The notes beneath the pieces were generated by a model. It saw nothing but the letters and a program-made list of their open reading frames with translations. It was not told the origin of the DNA and searched no databases. From JARRPM01 sp963792815 (GTDB lineage Bacteria; Pseudomonadota; Gammaproteobacteria; Pseudomonadales; Halieaceae), in contig CAWBXR010000008.1 in assembly GCA_963792815.1 (NCBI GenBank), positions 52,963-116,962 on the forward strand: 64,000 bases of DNA, in the 5' to 3' direction. Each line of letters starts with the position of its first letter. Position 1 is the stretch's first letter. This document shows positions 8,992-18,469 of the stretch, piece after piece. The position numbers and the translations under genes were made by a program.

Positions 8992-9393
8992 CTACTTGTC
9001 CTCTCCGGTTTCCTCGTCGCGCAAGCCCAGGTGACGGTCGGCGTCGGCCGCGCGCCGGATCAGGTCCTCCAGGTGACGGCCCTGCCCCACACTGGTATCA
9101 AAATAAAAGCGCAGCTGGGGCACGCTGCGCATATTGCTGTCGCGGGACAGCTGGGAACGCAGGAAACCGGCCGCCTTGTTCAGCGCCTCGGTGGAATCAA
9201 CCGCGTCCTCGCTGGAGTCGCAACCCAGCACGGTAAAATAGACCTTGGCATGACCGAGGTCCCGGCTCACGTTGACGCCGGTGATGCTGACCATGCCCAC
9301 CCTCGGGTCGCGCACTTCATGCTGGATAAGCGCCGCCAGCTCGCGCTGCAGGTAATCCGCTACCCGCTGGGTACGACTGTATTCCTTTGCCAC
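8992..9393 (-). CDS. rbfA: Ribosome-binding factor A
   Basis: 133 residues. It is a KH-fold protein that matures the 30S subunit and is needed at low temperature. The N-terminus AKEYSRTQRVADYLQRELA, the central VRDPRVGMVSITGVNVSRDLGHAKVYFTVL and RSQLSRDSNMRSVPQLRFYFD are family signatures. The start is GTG with a weak Shine-Dalgarno. It sits between infB (30 bp upstream) and truB. Confidence 0.97.
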   Translation of the reverse strand: MAKEYSRTQRVADYLQRELAALIQHEVRDPRVGMVSITGVNVSRDLGHAKVYFTVLGCDSSEDAVDSTEALNKAAGFLRSQLSRDSNMRSVPQLRFYFDTSVGQGRHLEDLIRRAADADRHLGLRDEETGEDK

Positions 9394-9423
9394 GTTAGCC
9401 GGTCCCGGTCGCCAATCACCCGC

Positions 9424-12086
9424 TTACAGGGTGCGGGCGATCTCCTTGACTTCGAATACCTCGATGAGGTCTCCCGCCCGGACGTCGGTGTAGTTCTTCA
9501 CACCGATGCCGCACTCCATGCCATTGCGCACCTCGCTGGCGTCGTCCTTGAAACGGCGCAGGGATTCCAGCTCACCCTCGTAGATCACCACGTTGTCACG
9601 CAGCACGCGGATAGGCTTGGAGCGGTAGACAGTGCCCTCGATTACCATACAGCCGGCGATCTGGCCGAACTTGGGCGAACTGAATACATCGCGCACCTCG
9701 GCGATGCCCACGATCTCCTCGCGCAATTCCGGTGCCAGCATACCGGTCAGGGCGTGCTTCACATCGTCGATCAGGTTGTAGATAACGTTGTAGTAACGCA
9801 GGTCCACGCCCTCGCTTTCGACCAGCTTGCGAGCGGCGCCGTCAGCGCGGACGTTGAAACCGAACACGACAGCACCGGAGGTTACCGCCAGGTTGACATC
9901 GGTTTCGGTGATACCGCCGACGCCGCCCACCACGATATTGACCTGCACCTCATCGTTACCAAGTTCCATCAGGGCGGCCTGTATGGCCTCCAGGGAACCG
10001 CGAACATCCGCTTTGAGGACCACATTGAGGGTCTTGCGTTCGCCGGCGGTCATGCTCGCGAACATATTGTCGAGCTTGGTCGCCTGCTGGCGCTCCAGCT
10101 TGCTGTCCCGGCTCTTGGTGTGGCGGAAGTCGGCTATCTCGCGGGCGCGTTTCTCGCTCTCGACCACTGCGAACTGGTCGCCGGCATCGGGGGTGCCATT
10201 GAGACCCAGGATTTCTACCGGAATGCTGGGACCTGCCTCTTCTATCGACTGGCCGTTCTCATCGAGCATGGCGCGTACCCGGCCATACTGCAGGCCAGCC
10301 AGGACAACATCGCCACGGCGCAGGGTTCCGCTCTGGATCAGCAGCGAGGCAACGGGACCACGGCCCTTGTCCAGGCGGGACTCGATAACGATACCCTGTG
10401 CCGGTACGTCCCTGGCTGCGGTCAGTTCAAGCACCTCGGCCTGCAACAGCACGGCGTCCAGCAGGTCATTGACGCCCTGCTCCGGTGTGGGCGGAAACGG
10501 GAATGAACTGGGTATCGCCGCCCCAGTCCTCAGGGATCACTTCCTGCGCTGACAACTCGTTCTTGACCCGCTCCGGGTCCGCGCCTTCCTTGTCCATTTT
10601 GTTGATCGCAACGATCAGCGGAACACCGGCGGCCTTGGCGTGTTTGACAGCCTCGATAGTCTGGGGCATGACACCGTCATCGGCCGCCACTACGAGAATC
10701 ACAATATCCGTGCTCTTGGCGCCGCGGGCCCGCATGGCGGTGAACGCTGCGTGGCCAGGCGTGTCCAGGAACGAGATCATGCCGTGGTCTGTTTCGACGT
10801 GGTAGGCGCCTATGTGCTGGGTGATGCCGCCCGCCTCGCCCGATGCCACGCGACTCTTGCGGATATAATCCAGCAAAGAGGTTTTGCCGTGGTCAACGTG
10901 ACCCATCACAGTCACCACCGGCGCCCTCGACTCCTGGGTGCCTTCCTGCTGCGACAGGGTCTCCTCAAGCTTATCTTCCAGCACGTCGGCGCTGACCAGC
11001 CTGGGCATGTGGCCCAGTTCTTCGACAACAAGGATCGCCGTGTCCTGGTCTATCAGCTGGTTGATGTTGGCCATCACGCCGAGTTTCATCAACTCCTTGA
11101 TCACCTCACCCGCCTTGACCGACATCTGCTGGGCCAGCGAGCCAACGGAGATCATGTCAGCCAGCTGCACTTCGTGTACTTTTCTCTCGGTAGGCATTTC
11201 GAATCCGTGCTTTGAGTGCTCGGCGTGAGACGCCTTCATTTTCTTGCGGCCGCCGCGGCGACGGGCAAGCCCGGATTCCGCTGCATCAAGGTCTGACAGG
11301 GACAGGTTGTGCCCGCGTTTCTTGCCGCGCGCCAGCGGCGATGTGCGATCCAGCTTGCCGCGCTGCTTGCGCTTCTGTTCTTCGTCCTGCGTGGTGGTAC
11401 GCGCCTCGTGCAAGCGCTTGGGCCGCTTGACCGCATCCTTGGCATCGGCCGCGGGACGGACCTGTGACTCTTCCTTGCGACGCTCTTCCTCGTCCTTGCG
11501 GGCAAGCAAGGCAGCCTGCCTGGCTGCCGCTTCCTCTGCATCTTTGAGCTTGCGTCGCTCGGCGGCGCGCTGGCGCAAGATCTCGGGATCGACGTTGGAC
11601 AGGTCTTCCTCGACAAACTCGACCTCGGCCGGCGCTTCGACTACGGGCGCCTCCTGTACGGCTTCCGCCGGCGCCTCAGCGACTACCTCGGTTGCCGCGT
11701 CGACAGCGGCGGTGGTTTCCTCCACCACATCCTCGGCTGCCAGCTCATCCTGCTCGACTAACCCCTGCTTCCGCAGCCAGCTCGCCCGGCTCGCGCTTGA
11801 CGTAGGTGCGCTTCTTGCGCACTTCCACATTGACTGTCTTTCTGCCCTGGGAGCCGGCAGTGCGCAGGGTGCTGATCGTCTTGCGCTTCAGGGTAATACG
11901 CTTGGGTGCGGCCTCGGATTCGCCATGGCTGCGCTTCAAAAAGGCCAGCAGTGTCTGCTTGTCTACATCGGATACAGCTTCATCCGCAGCGGAATGGGGT
12001 AATCCCGCTTCTTTCATCTGCGTCAACAGACGATCAACGGAAGCGCCCACCACTTCTGCGAGTTGCTGTACTGTCACCTGCGCCAT
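9424..12086 (-). CDS. infB: Translation initiation factor IF-2, reading frame broken by two single-base insertions
   Basis: The gene reads as three overlapping frames. Residues 1-105 have the IF2 N-terminal helix MAQVTVQQLAEVVGASVDRLL. The middle part has the acidic linker, the second IF2_N domain and the G motifs GHVDHGKTS, DTPGH, NKMD and SAHTG. The last part has domains II-IV to VFEVKEIARTL. Removing one G from the G4 run (plus-strand C run 11762-11765) and one from the G3 run (10475-10477) restores a single 886-residue protein in which the junctions read EAGLVEQDEL and HTGAGVNDLLDAVLLQ. A good AGGAG precedes the ATG. IF-2 is essential, so sequencing error is the likely cause. Confidence 0.93.
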
Positions 12087-12142
12087 TCAGTATTCTCCTT
12101 GGTACCCTGTCTCTATGCCTTTGAGCTCACTATTTCGGCTGA

Positions 12143-13633
12143 CTATTCCGCCTCGGCAAACCAGGGTGCTCTAGCGGTCATAATTAACTCGCCCGCTCGT
12201 TCTTCAGTCATGTCCGGAATATCCATGAGGTCATCGACCCCCTGTTCCGCCAGGTCTTCCATGGTTACGATCTCGCGACTGGCAAGAATGTAGGCCAGGT
12301 GGCGATCCATACCCTCCATGCCCAGGAGGTCTTCCGCCGGCTCGCGCGCGCCCAGTTGCTCCTCGGAGGCAATGGCCTGGGTCAGCAGCGCATCCTTCGC
12401 GCGCGCACGCAGTTCGGCGGCGATATCCGCATCGAAACCCTCGATTGCCGTCATTTCTTCCAGCGGTACGTAGGCCACTTCCTCGAGGGTAGTAAAGCCT
12501 TCCTCGACCAGGATTTCCGCCACCTCGTCGTCTATATCGAGCTGCTCGACAAACAGCTGGATCACCTGGCCGGCTTCCGCCTCGTGCTTGTCGGCAGCCT
12601 CTTCCAGGCTCATTACATTGATGGTCCAGCCGGTCAACTCACTGGCCAGGCGAACATTCTGGCCGGAGCGGCCGATAGCCTGGGCAAGGTTGTCCTCTGA
12701 CACCGCCACATCCATGGTGCCGCTGTCTTCATCGACCACAATGGACTCAACCTCGGCCGGCGACATCGCGTTGATCACCAACTGGGCGGGGTTGTCGTCC
12801 CACAGCACGATGTCCACGCGCTCATTGTCCAGCTCGTTGGAGACGGCCTGCACCCTGGAGCCGCGCATGCCGACACAGGCGCCCACGGGGTCGATGCGCT
12901 GGTCGTTGGTTTTCACTGCAATCTTGGCCCGGGAGCCGGGATCCCGCGCTGCCGCCCGGATCTGGATGACTTCCTCCGCGATTTCGGGCACTTCTATCTT
13001 GAACAGCTCGATCAGCATTTCCGGGCAGGAGCGGCTCAGTATCAGCTGGGGGCCACGAGTCTCCTCGCTGATTTCCTTGAGGATCGCGCGGACCCGGTCA
13101 TTCACCCGGAATGTCTCCCGGCCAACCAGCTGGTCGCGCGGCAGCAGGCCCTCGGCATTGTTGCCGAGGTCGACGATAACGTTGTCGCGAGTCACTTTCT
13201 TCACGGTGCCAGCCACCAGCTGGCCGACCCTGCTCATGTACTGCTCTACAACCTGGGCGCGCTCGGCATCGCGCACGCGCTGGACAATCACCTGCTTGGC
13301 GGTCTGCGCGGCGATCCGGCCGAAGCCGACGTTTTCTACCTGTTCCTCGAAGATGTCTCCCGGCTTCAGGCCGGGATCCTTCTCGATGGCTTCCTCGGTG
13401 GTGAACTGGGTGCCGAGCAGGGCCATTTCATCGTCCGGCACGACGAGCCAGCGCCGCACGGTGACATAGTCCCCTGTCTTGCGGTCGATGGTGACGTGAA
13501 TTTCCGCGTCCTCGTCGTACCGTTTCTTGGTAGCCGTGGCCAAAGCCAGCTCTATCGCTTCGAAGATGATGTCCTCGGACACCCCCTTCTCATTGGATAC
13601 GGCTTCAGCCACCAACAGAATTTCCTTTGTCAT
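12143..13633 (-). CDS. nusA: Transcription termination/antitermination protein NusA
   Basis: 496 residues with the full gammaproteobacterial architecture: an N-terminal RNAP-binding domain (MTKEILLVAEAVSNEKGV), an S1 domain (about 135-200, LVAGTVKKVTRDNVIVDLG), two KH domains (VGACVGMRGSRVQAVSNEL; LAQAIGRSGQNVRLASELTG) and two acidic C-terminal repeats with helix-hairpin-helix character. It controls pausing, termination and antitermination. It lies between rimP (28 bp upstream) and infB (56 bp downstream) in the conserved operon. Confidence 0.98.
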   Translation of the reverse strand: MTKEILLVAEAVSNEKGVSEDIIFEAIELALATATKKRYDEDAEIHVTIDRKTGDYVTVRRWLVVPDDEMALLGTQFTTEEAIEKDPGLKPGDIFEEQVENVGFGRIAAQTAKQVIVQRVRDAERAQVVEQYMSRVGQLVAGTVKKVTRDNVIVDLGNNAEGLLPRDQLVGRETFRVNDRVRAILKEISEETRGPQLILSRSCPEMLIELFKIEVPEIAEEVIQIRAAARDPGSRAKIAVKTNDQRIDPVGACVGMRGSRVQAVSNELDNERVDIVLWDDNPAQLVINAMSPAEVESIVVDEDSGTMDVAVSEDNLAQAIGRSGQNVRLASELTGWTINVMSLEEAADKHEAEAGQVIQLFVEQLDIDDEVAEILVEEGFTTLEEVAYVPLEEMTAIEGFDADIAAELRARAKDALLTQAIASEEQLGAREPAEDLLGMEGMDRHLAYILASREIVTMEDLAEQGVDDLMDIPDMTEERAGELIMTARAPWFAEAE

Positions 13634-13661
13634 CTCAAGCCTCGCCTGTTCACTTGCCGCG

Positions 13662-14117
13662 TTATACGCGGGGTTGAATCCGCGCCTTATCTATGGCGCT
13701 GTGGGGTAACAGGTACTCGTGATCGTCAACCCGGACCACGACGTCCTCACCCTCCACACCTGTCAAAACACCCTTGAATTTACGCCGGCCCTCAAAGGGC
13801 ACGCGCAACCGCAGTTCCACTGTCTCACCCACATAGCCCGGAAACTGGTCCAGCCTGAACAGCAGGCGATCCATGCCGGGGGAAGAGACTTCCAGCGTGT
13901 ACTCCCCGGTTATGGGGTCTTCCACATCCAGCACACTTCCCACCTGCTCACTGACCTTGGCACAGTCCTCCACGGTGATGCCGTTTTCCGCATCGATGTA
14001 GACCCGCAAGATGCTGTGCCGGCCCTGGGACAGGTACTCGACGCCCCAAAGCTCAAAGCCAAGGGCATCTACAGTTGCCCTCAACAAGTCGGTTATCTGC
14101 TGATCTTTGGTTGCCAT
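13662..14117 (-). CDS. rimP: Ribosome maturation factor RimP
   Basis: 151 residues, matching E. coli RimP (150). It acts early in 30S assembly. The start MATKDQQITDLLRATVDALG is chosen; the frame stays open up to 14177, but that extension (MNMKKPLFRGFF...) is simply the translated terminator hairpin of the upstream tRNA gene. Family segments are GFELWGVEYL, VYIDAENGITVEDCAKVSEQV and LEVSSPGMDRLLF. It is the first protein gene of the nusA operon. Confidence 0.97.
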   Translation of the reverse strand: MATKDQQITDLLRATVDALGFELWGVEYLSQGRHSILRVYIDAENGITVEDCAKVSEQVGSVLDVEDPITGEYTLEVSSPGMDRLLFRLDQFPGYVGETVELRLRVPFEGRRKFKGVLTGVEGEDVVVRVDDHEYLLPHSAIDKARIQPRV

Positions 14118-14141
14118 GGGCAGAAACTTTTCTCCACGTAT

Positions 14142-14170
14142 GAAAAAGCCCCTAAAAAGGGGCTTTTTCA
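14142..14170. terminator. Strong bidirectional hairpin between tRNA-fMet and rimP
   Basis: AAAAAGCCCCT and AGGGGCTTTTT pair around a short A-rich loop, with T-runs on both strands. It lies about 40 bases downstream of the tRNA-fMet 3' end on the minus strand and 25 bases upstream of rimP, so it probably separates the tRNA transcript from the rimP operon or allows partial read-through. Confidence 0.85.
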
Positions 14171-14209
14171 TATTCACACTGCCGATTCGTGGAGCTGGCA
14201 GTGATCAAT

Positions 14210-14286
<77 letters not shown>

Positions 14287-14368
14287 TCAAAACTTCCTCG
14301 CCGTGAAGGCCCCTTGGCGCTTCACATTGTGCCGATCTCGTCGTCCCGGCCCAAATTCGAGGCTGTGC

Positions 14369-14397
14369 ATTATAGGTAGCCCCCCCTGCCGGGTCAA
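14369..14397 (-). promoter_or_regulatory. Sigma-70 promoter for tRNA-fMet
   Basis: On the minus strand TTGACC (plus 14392-14397), a 17-bp spacer and a perfect TATAAT (plus 14369-14374) lie about 75 bp upstream of the mature tRNA 5' end. The bases after the -10 are GC-rich (GCACAGCC), a feature of stable-RNA promoters under stringent control. Confidence 0.85.
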
Positions 14398-14494
14398 CCG
14401 TAACAGGGGGGAATTTCAACGATATTTTCCAGTGGTTTCAGGCCGGGTTGAAAGCCGCTTCCGGACCCCGGCGGGGACGGTTTTTCAGCCGGCC

Positions 14495-15490
14495 TCAGCC
14501 GTTGACATCGACCACGACTCGACCGCGCACACCGCCCGCAATGATGTCGCGAGCCAGCCCCGGGACCGCAGAGAGAGGCACCACTTCATAGATGGACTCG
14601 AGCTGCGCAAGATCCAGCTGTTGCGCCAGGGCGTCCCAGGCTCGCTGCCGGCGTGGCAGCGATGCCATCACCGAGTCGACCCCGCGCAAGGTCACTCCGC
14701 GCAGGATGAAGGGCATCACGGATGTAGGCAGGCCCATGCCGCCCGCCAGTCCGCAGGCCGCTACCACACCCTCGTAACGGGTCTGGGCAATTGCGGTGGC
14801 GAGGGTCTTGTCACCCACGGTGTCGATGACACCACCCCAGGTTTCCTTTTCCAGGGGTTTGCAATCCCGGGACAACTGGTCCCGGGGAACCAGCTCGGAT
14901 GCCCCCAGGTCCCGCAGGAACTGGCCGGCTTCGTCAACCCGGCCCGTGCTGGCATGCACCTCATACCCCAAACCCGCCAGCAGGGAGACGGCGATCGAAC
15001 CGACACCGCCGGCTGCTCCGGTAACCAGGATGGGGCCACTTTCCGGGGTGACACCACCGTCCTGCAGCGCCTGGACGCACAACATGGACGTGTAGCCCGC
15101 TGTCCCGATCGCCATGGTCTGCTCCAGGCTCATGTTGTCCGGCACCCGCACCAGCCACTCCCCTTTCAGGCGCTGTTTCTGGCTGTAACCACCGTTGTGT
15201 CGCTCTGACAGGCCATAGCCGTTGACCAGCACGCGATCCCCCGGGCTGAAAGCCGGGTCGCGGGACTCGACCACGGTGCCGGCCAGGTCGATACCGCAGA
15301 CCAGCGGCAGCACCTGGCAGATCGGCGCGGCGCCGGAAACCGCAAGGCCGTCCTTGTAGTTGACCGTGGAGTAGGCCACATCGACCAGCACGTCCTCGTC
15401 CGCAAGATCGGACAGGCTGATCTGCTTGAGCGCTGCGACGATCTTGCCGTCCTGTTTTTCCGCTACGATTGCATTGAAAGTTTCGGCCAT
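14495..15490 (-). CDS. Acryloyl-CoA reductase / YhdH-AcuI family quinone oxidoreductase
   Basis: 331 residues of the zinc-free MDR superfamily. The start MAETFNAIVAEKQDGKIVA has GGAGA upstream and aligns with the family; the frame extends further upstream without support. The pattern STVNYKDGLAVSG, the NADPH loop VTGAAGGVGSIAVSLLAGLGY, STGRVDEAGQFLRDLGASELVPR and the C-terminal GRVVVDVNG are typical of YhdH/AcuI. AcuI reduces toxic acryloyl-CoA to propionyl-CoA, for example during DMSP breakdown; YhdH has the same activity. No DMSP lyase is nearby, so the physiological substrate is open. Confidence 0.85.
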   Translation of the reverse strand: MAETFNAIVAEKQDGKIVAALKQISLSDLADEDVLVDVAYSTVNYKDGLAVSGAAPICQVLPLVCGIDLAGTVVESRDPAFSPGDRVLVNGYGLSERHNGGYSQKQRLKGEWLVRVPDNMSLEQTMAIGTAGYTSMLCVQALQDGGVTPESGPILVTGAAGGVGSIAVSLLAGLGYEVHASTGRVDEAGQFLRDLGASELVPRDQLSRDCKPLEKETWGGVIDTVGDKTLATAIAQTRYEGVVAACGLAGGMGLPTSVMPFILRGVTLRGVDSVMASLPRRQRAWDALAQQLDLAQLESIYEVVPLSAVPGLARDIIAGGVRGRVVVDVNG

Positions 15491-15615
15491 GACGTGTTGG
15501 TCTCCGTTGTGATTGATGGTTGCGATAAAAAGCGTGGCAGAAGTATAGCGGAATAGCCCCACAGCGAAACCCGCACACCGGGCCGGCTTGTGCGCCGCAG
15601 GGTCAGGCCAGGCGA

Positions 15616-16614
15616 CTATGCGGGGCGGATGACCACAGTCTGCTCGATAGCACCAAACAACGACTGGCCGTCCGGGCTGTGCATCTCGATGCGGACAGTG
15701 TCGCCGCCCTGCATAAACCCGGTGCGGGGCTTGCCCTCGGCAATGGTCTCGATCATGCGGATCTCGGCGATACAGCTGTAACCCAGGCCCCCGTCAGCCA
15801 GGGGTTTGCCGGGGGAGCCGTCCGCGTCCCTGTTGGAGACCGTACCGGAGCCGATGATTGTACCGGCAACCAGCGGACGGGTTCGGGCTGCATGTGCAAC
15901 CAGGGTGGGGAAGTCAAAGGTCATATCCTGGCCCGCATTGGCCCTGCCAAAGGGCTGCCCGTTGAAACTGACCTCCAGCGGCAGGTGCAGCCGTCCGCCG
16001 TCCCAGGCGGCGCCGAGCTCGTCCGGTGTGACACAGACGGGGCTGAAAGCACTGGAGGGTTTGGACTGGAAAAAACCGAACCCCTTGGCGAGCTCCCCGG
16101 GGATCAGGTTGCGCAGGGACACATCGTTCACCAGCATGACCAGGCGGATGGCCGAGCTCGCATCGGAGGCGCTGACCCCCATTGGTACATCGCCGGTAAT
16201 CACCGCCACCTCACCTTCAAAATCGATGCCCCAGGCGACGTCGTGCATGACCACATCCTGCCTGGGACCCAGAAATGTGTCGGAGCCACCCTGGTACATC
16301 AGCGGGTCGGTCCAGAAAGTCTCGGGCATCTGGGCTCCACGGGCCTTGCGCACCAGCTCCACGTGATTGACATAGGCGGAGCCGTCGGCCCACTGGTAGG
16401 CGCGCGGCAGCGGGGAAGCGCAGGCGGCCTCGTCGAAGGGCTCGCCCTCCCCCCTGTCGGCACGCTCCGCCAGCGATTCCAGGACCGCCTTATGCTGCCC
16501 CCAGTCGTCCAGCGCATGCTGCAGGGTCATACCCGCTGGCAGGAAGCGCCGCAGATCGGTGGAGACGACGACCAGGGCGCCATCCCTGCCGCTGTTAATA
16601 GAAGCCAGTTTCAT
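15616..16614 (-). CDS. Fumarylacetoacetate hydrolase family protein, probable fumarylacetoacetase
   Basis: 332 residues. Start MKLASINSGRDGALVVVSTD. Metal-binding and catalytic segments of the FAH fold are visible: GIDFEGEVAVITGDVPMGV (acidic ligands), LVMLVNDVSLRNLIPGE, and GTIIGSGTVSNRD. The length and the C-terminal YSCIAEIRMIETI fit bacterial fumarylacetoacetases that split fumarylacetoacetate into fumarate and acetoacetate, the last step of tyrosine degradation. Its ATG overlaps the TGA of the VOC gene (ATGA), and hppD lies upstream on the same strand, which supports this role. Confidence 0.88.
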   Translation of the reverse strand: MKLASINSGRDGALVVVSTDLRRFLPAGMTLQHALDDWGQHKAVLESLAERADRGEGEPFDEAACASPLPRAYQWADGSAYVNHVELVRKARGAQMPETFWTDPLMYQGGSDTFLGPRQDVVMHDVAWGIDFEGEVAVITGDVPMGVSASDASSAIRLVMLVNDVSLRNLIPGELAKGFGFFQSKPSSAFSPVCVTPDELGAAWDGGRLHLPLEVSFNGQPFGRANAGQDMTFDFPTLVAHAARTRPLVAGTIIGSGTVSNRDADGSPGKPLADGGLGYSCIAEIRMIETIAEGKPRTGFMQGGDTVRIEMHSPDGQSLFGAIEQTVVIRPA

Positions 16615-17153
16615 GATGTCTCCCCGAATTCCCGCTGGTGCAGCCAGGCCGCATGCCTTGGCGCTTTTTTGGTCGCCGCCCACTCCTCGATCATGGCCGG
16701 GGCCACCTCGTGCAGACGCTCGAGGTCACCCGGCTGGTCGACATCCACAGCCAGCTCAAGCCGGTGACCATTGGGGTCAAAGAAATAGATCGACTTGAAG
16801 ATACCGTGGTGGACCGGCCCCACAACCTCAAGGCCCTGTGCCTCCACCTGGGCTTTTGCCTGCATCAGGGCTTCCTCGCTGCCCAGCTTGAAGGCGATAT
16901 GCTGCACCCATTCCGGGGTGTTCTGGTCGCGGTCCATGCGTGGTGAATTCGGCAATTCAAAGAAAGCCAGCACATTGCCCATTCCAGCATCCAGGAACAC
17001 GTGCATGTAGGGGTCCGGCTGTTTTGTCGATGGCACCTGGTCCTCGGCTATAGCCAGCACCAGATCCATATCCATCACCCTGCGGTAAAACTCAACAGTC
17101 TCCGCAGCGTCCCGGCAGCGATAGGCCACGTGGTGAATCCTCTCGATTTTCAT
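16611..17153 (-). CDS. VOC (glyoxalase/extradiol dioxygenase) superfamily protein in the tyrosine cluster
   Basis: 180 residues. The start MKIERIHHVAYRCRDAAETV is chosen because it begins the first beta-alpha-beta-beta-beta module; a longer open frame would overlap hppD. Two VOC modules are seen. Candidate metal ligands are His in HHVAY, His in WVQHIAF and Glu in HRLELAVD, the 2-His-1-Glu set of this superfamily. It lies between hppD and the fumarylacetoacetase and overlaps the latter by 4 bases, so it very likely takes part in tyrosine or homogentisate breakdown. No homogentisate dioxygenase (hmgA) or maleylacetoacetate isomerase is in the window. Its reaction is unknown. Confidence 0.8.
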   Translation of the reverse strand: MKIERIHHVAYRCRDAAETVEFYRRVMDMDLVLAIAEDQVPSTKQPDPYMHVFLDAGMGNVLAFFELPNSPRMDRDQNTPEWVQHIAFKLGSEEALMQAKAQVEAQGLEVVGPVHHGIFKSIYFFDPNGHRLELAVDVDQPGDLERLHEVAPAMIEEWAATKKAPRHAAWLHQREFGETS

Positions 17154-17184
17154 CCGCTCTCTCCCGATCCGTGCCCCGTGGCGC

Positions 17185-18252
17185 CTAGCCGATAACACCA
17201 CGCGCTTTCTGGTCGCGCTCGATGCTTTCAAACAGGGCCTTGAAATTGCCCTCACCAAAACCCTCGTCCTGCTTGCGCTGGATAAACTCGAAGAACATGG
17301 GGCCCAGCGTAGTCTCCGAAAAAATCTGCAACAGCAGCCTGGGCTCACCGCCTTCAGTGCTGCCGTCCAGCAAGATACCCCGGCGCTGCAATTCCTCCAC
17401 GGGCTCGCCGTGGCCGGGGAGGCGCTCGGCCAGCATGTCATAGTAAGTGGCCGGTGGCGGCGTCATGAACTTCTGCCCACGGGCCTTCAGCCGGTCCCAG
17501 CAGGCCAGGATATCGTCACAGGCAAAAGCTATATGCTGGATGCCCTCACCGTTGTAGGCCATGAGAAATTCCTCGATCTGGCCGCCACCGGTGCTCTCCT
17601 CATTGAGGGGAATACGAATCTTGCCATCGGGGGCCGTCATCGCCTTCGACAGCAGGCCGGTGTACTCCCCCTTGATATCGAAATAGCGAATTTCCCGGAA
17701 ATTGAACAGCTTTTCATAGTAGTTGGCCCAGTACTGCATCCGGCCCCGGTAGACGTTGTGAGTGAGGTGGTCGAGGGTATGGAAACCACAGCCCACGGGT
17801 CTGCGCTCGACCCCTTCAAGCCAGGTGAAATCGATGTCGTAGATGCTCACCCCCTCGGCATAGCGGTCGATCAGGTAGACTGTCGCCCCGCCGATGCCCT
17901 TGATGGCCGGCAGGCGCAGTTCCATGGGACCGGTCTCAACCACCACGGGTTGTGCCCCGCATTCCAGGGCGCGGTCATAGGCGGCCCTGGAATCCCGCAC
18001 CCGAAAAGCCATTCCACAGGCGGACGCCCCATGTTCGCGAGCGTAGTAATAGGCGTGACTGCCCGGCTCGTAGTTGGTGATGAAATTGATATCCCCCTGG
18101 CGCCACAGCGCGACCTGCTTGGAGCGATGAACCGCCACCTTCGTAAAACCCATAACCTCGAATACCGGCTCCAGCACCCCTTCCTGCGGCGCGGTAAACT
18201 CGACAAACTCAAACCCGTCGAGCCCCATTGGGTTTTCATACAAATCAGCCAT
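17185..18252 (-). CDS. hppD: 4-hydroxyphenylpyruvate dioxygenase
   Basis: 355 residues, the normal bacterial length. It converts 4-hydroxyphenylpyruvate to homogentisate using a non-haem iron centre. The start MADLYENPMGLDGFEFVEF aligns with known enzymes. Iron ligands are His in GFHTLDHLTHNV (about residue 162), His in GEGIQHIAFACDD and Glu in GPMFFEFIQRK. The C-terminal helix GEGNFKALFESIERDQ completes the active site. It begins a three-gene minus-strand operon with the VOC gene (31 bp downstream) and fumarylacetoacetase, and is divergent from arsR. Confidence 0.96.
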   Translation of the reverse strand: MADLYENPMGLDGFEFVEFTAPQEGVLEPVFEVMGFTKVAVHRSKQVALWRQGDINFITNYEPGSHAYYYAREHGASACGMAFRVRDSRAAYDRALECGAQPVVVETGPMELRLPAIKGIGGATVYLIDRYAEGVSIYDIDFTWLEGVERRPVGCGFHTLDHLTHNVYRGRMQYWANYYEKLFNFREIRYFDIKGEYTGLLSKAMTAPDGKIRIPLNEESTGGGQIEEFLMAYNGEGIQHIAFACDDILACWDRLKARGQKFMTPPPATYYDMLAERLPGHGEPVEELQRRGILLDGSTEGGEPRLLLQIFSETTLGPMFFEFIQRKQDEGFGEGNFKALFESIERDQKARGVIG

Positions 18253-18417
18253 ATCCAGTACTCCGGCGAAACCATGCCGTTTCACGGCAACAGGCATTGA
18301 GTATAGCCCGTAACCGACGCCGACCGGTGCAAGTCGGCGCAAACACCAATGCGGCCGGGGCCTGCCGCCACCCCGAGCTCAAAGTAGATGCCGATTATGA
18401 TGGCGGCGGGGTAGACA

Positions 18418-18469
18418 ATATGTCCAGAGGTGTTGACATATTACAATATGTCCACTAGTTTGGACATAT
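18418..18469 (+). promoter_or_regulatory. Array of three interlocking palindromes with the arsR promoter
   Basis: Half-sites alternate ATATGTC (18418-18424), GACATAT (18435-18441), ATATGTC (18446-18452), GACATAT (18463-18469). Each neighbouring pair makes a dyad, and the three dyad centres are 14 bp apart. TTGACA at 18433-18438 sits 17 bp before a TAGTTT-like -10 (18456-18461), placing the likely transcription start at or near 18468, the A of the arsR ATG. ArsR-family proteins repress by binding such dyads and leave on binding As(III). Confidence 0.75.

Noticed and set aside
9424..12086. Programmed frameshifting in infB
   Set aside because: No slippery heptamer with downstream structure was seen at either site, and IF-2 is not known to use frameshifting; two independent homopolymer insertions are simpler.
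14118..14177. N-terminal extension of RimP (MNMKKPLFRGFF...)
   Set aside because: It is a translation of the tRNA-fMet terminator hairpin; the internal ATG at 14117 matches the family start.
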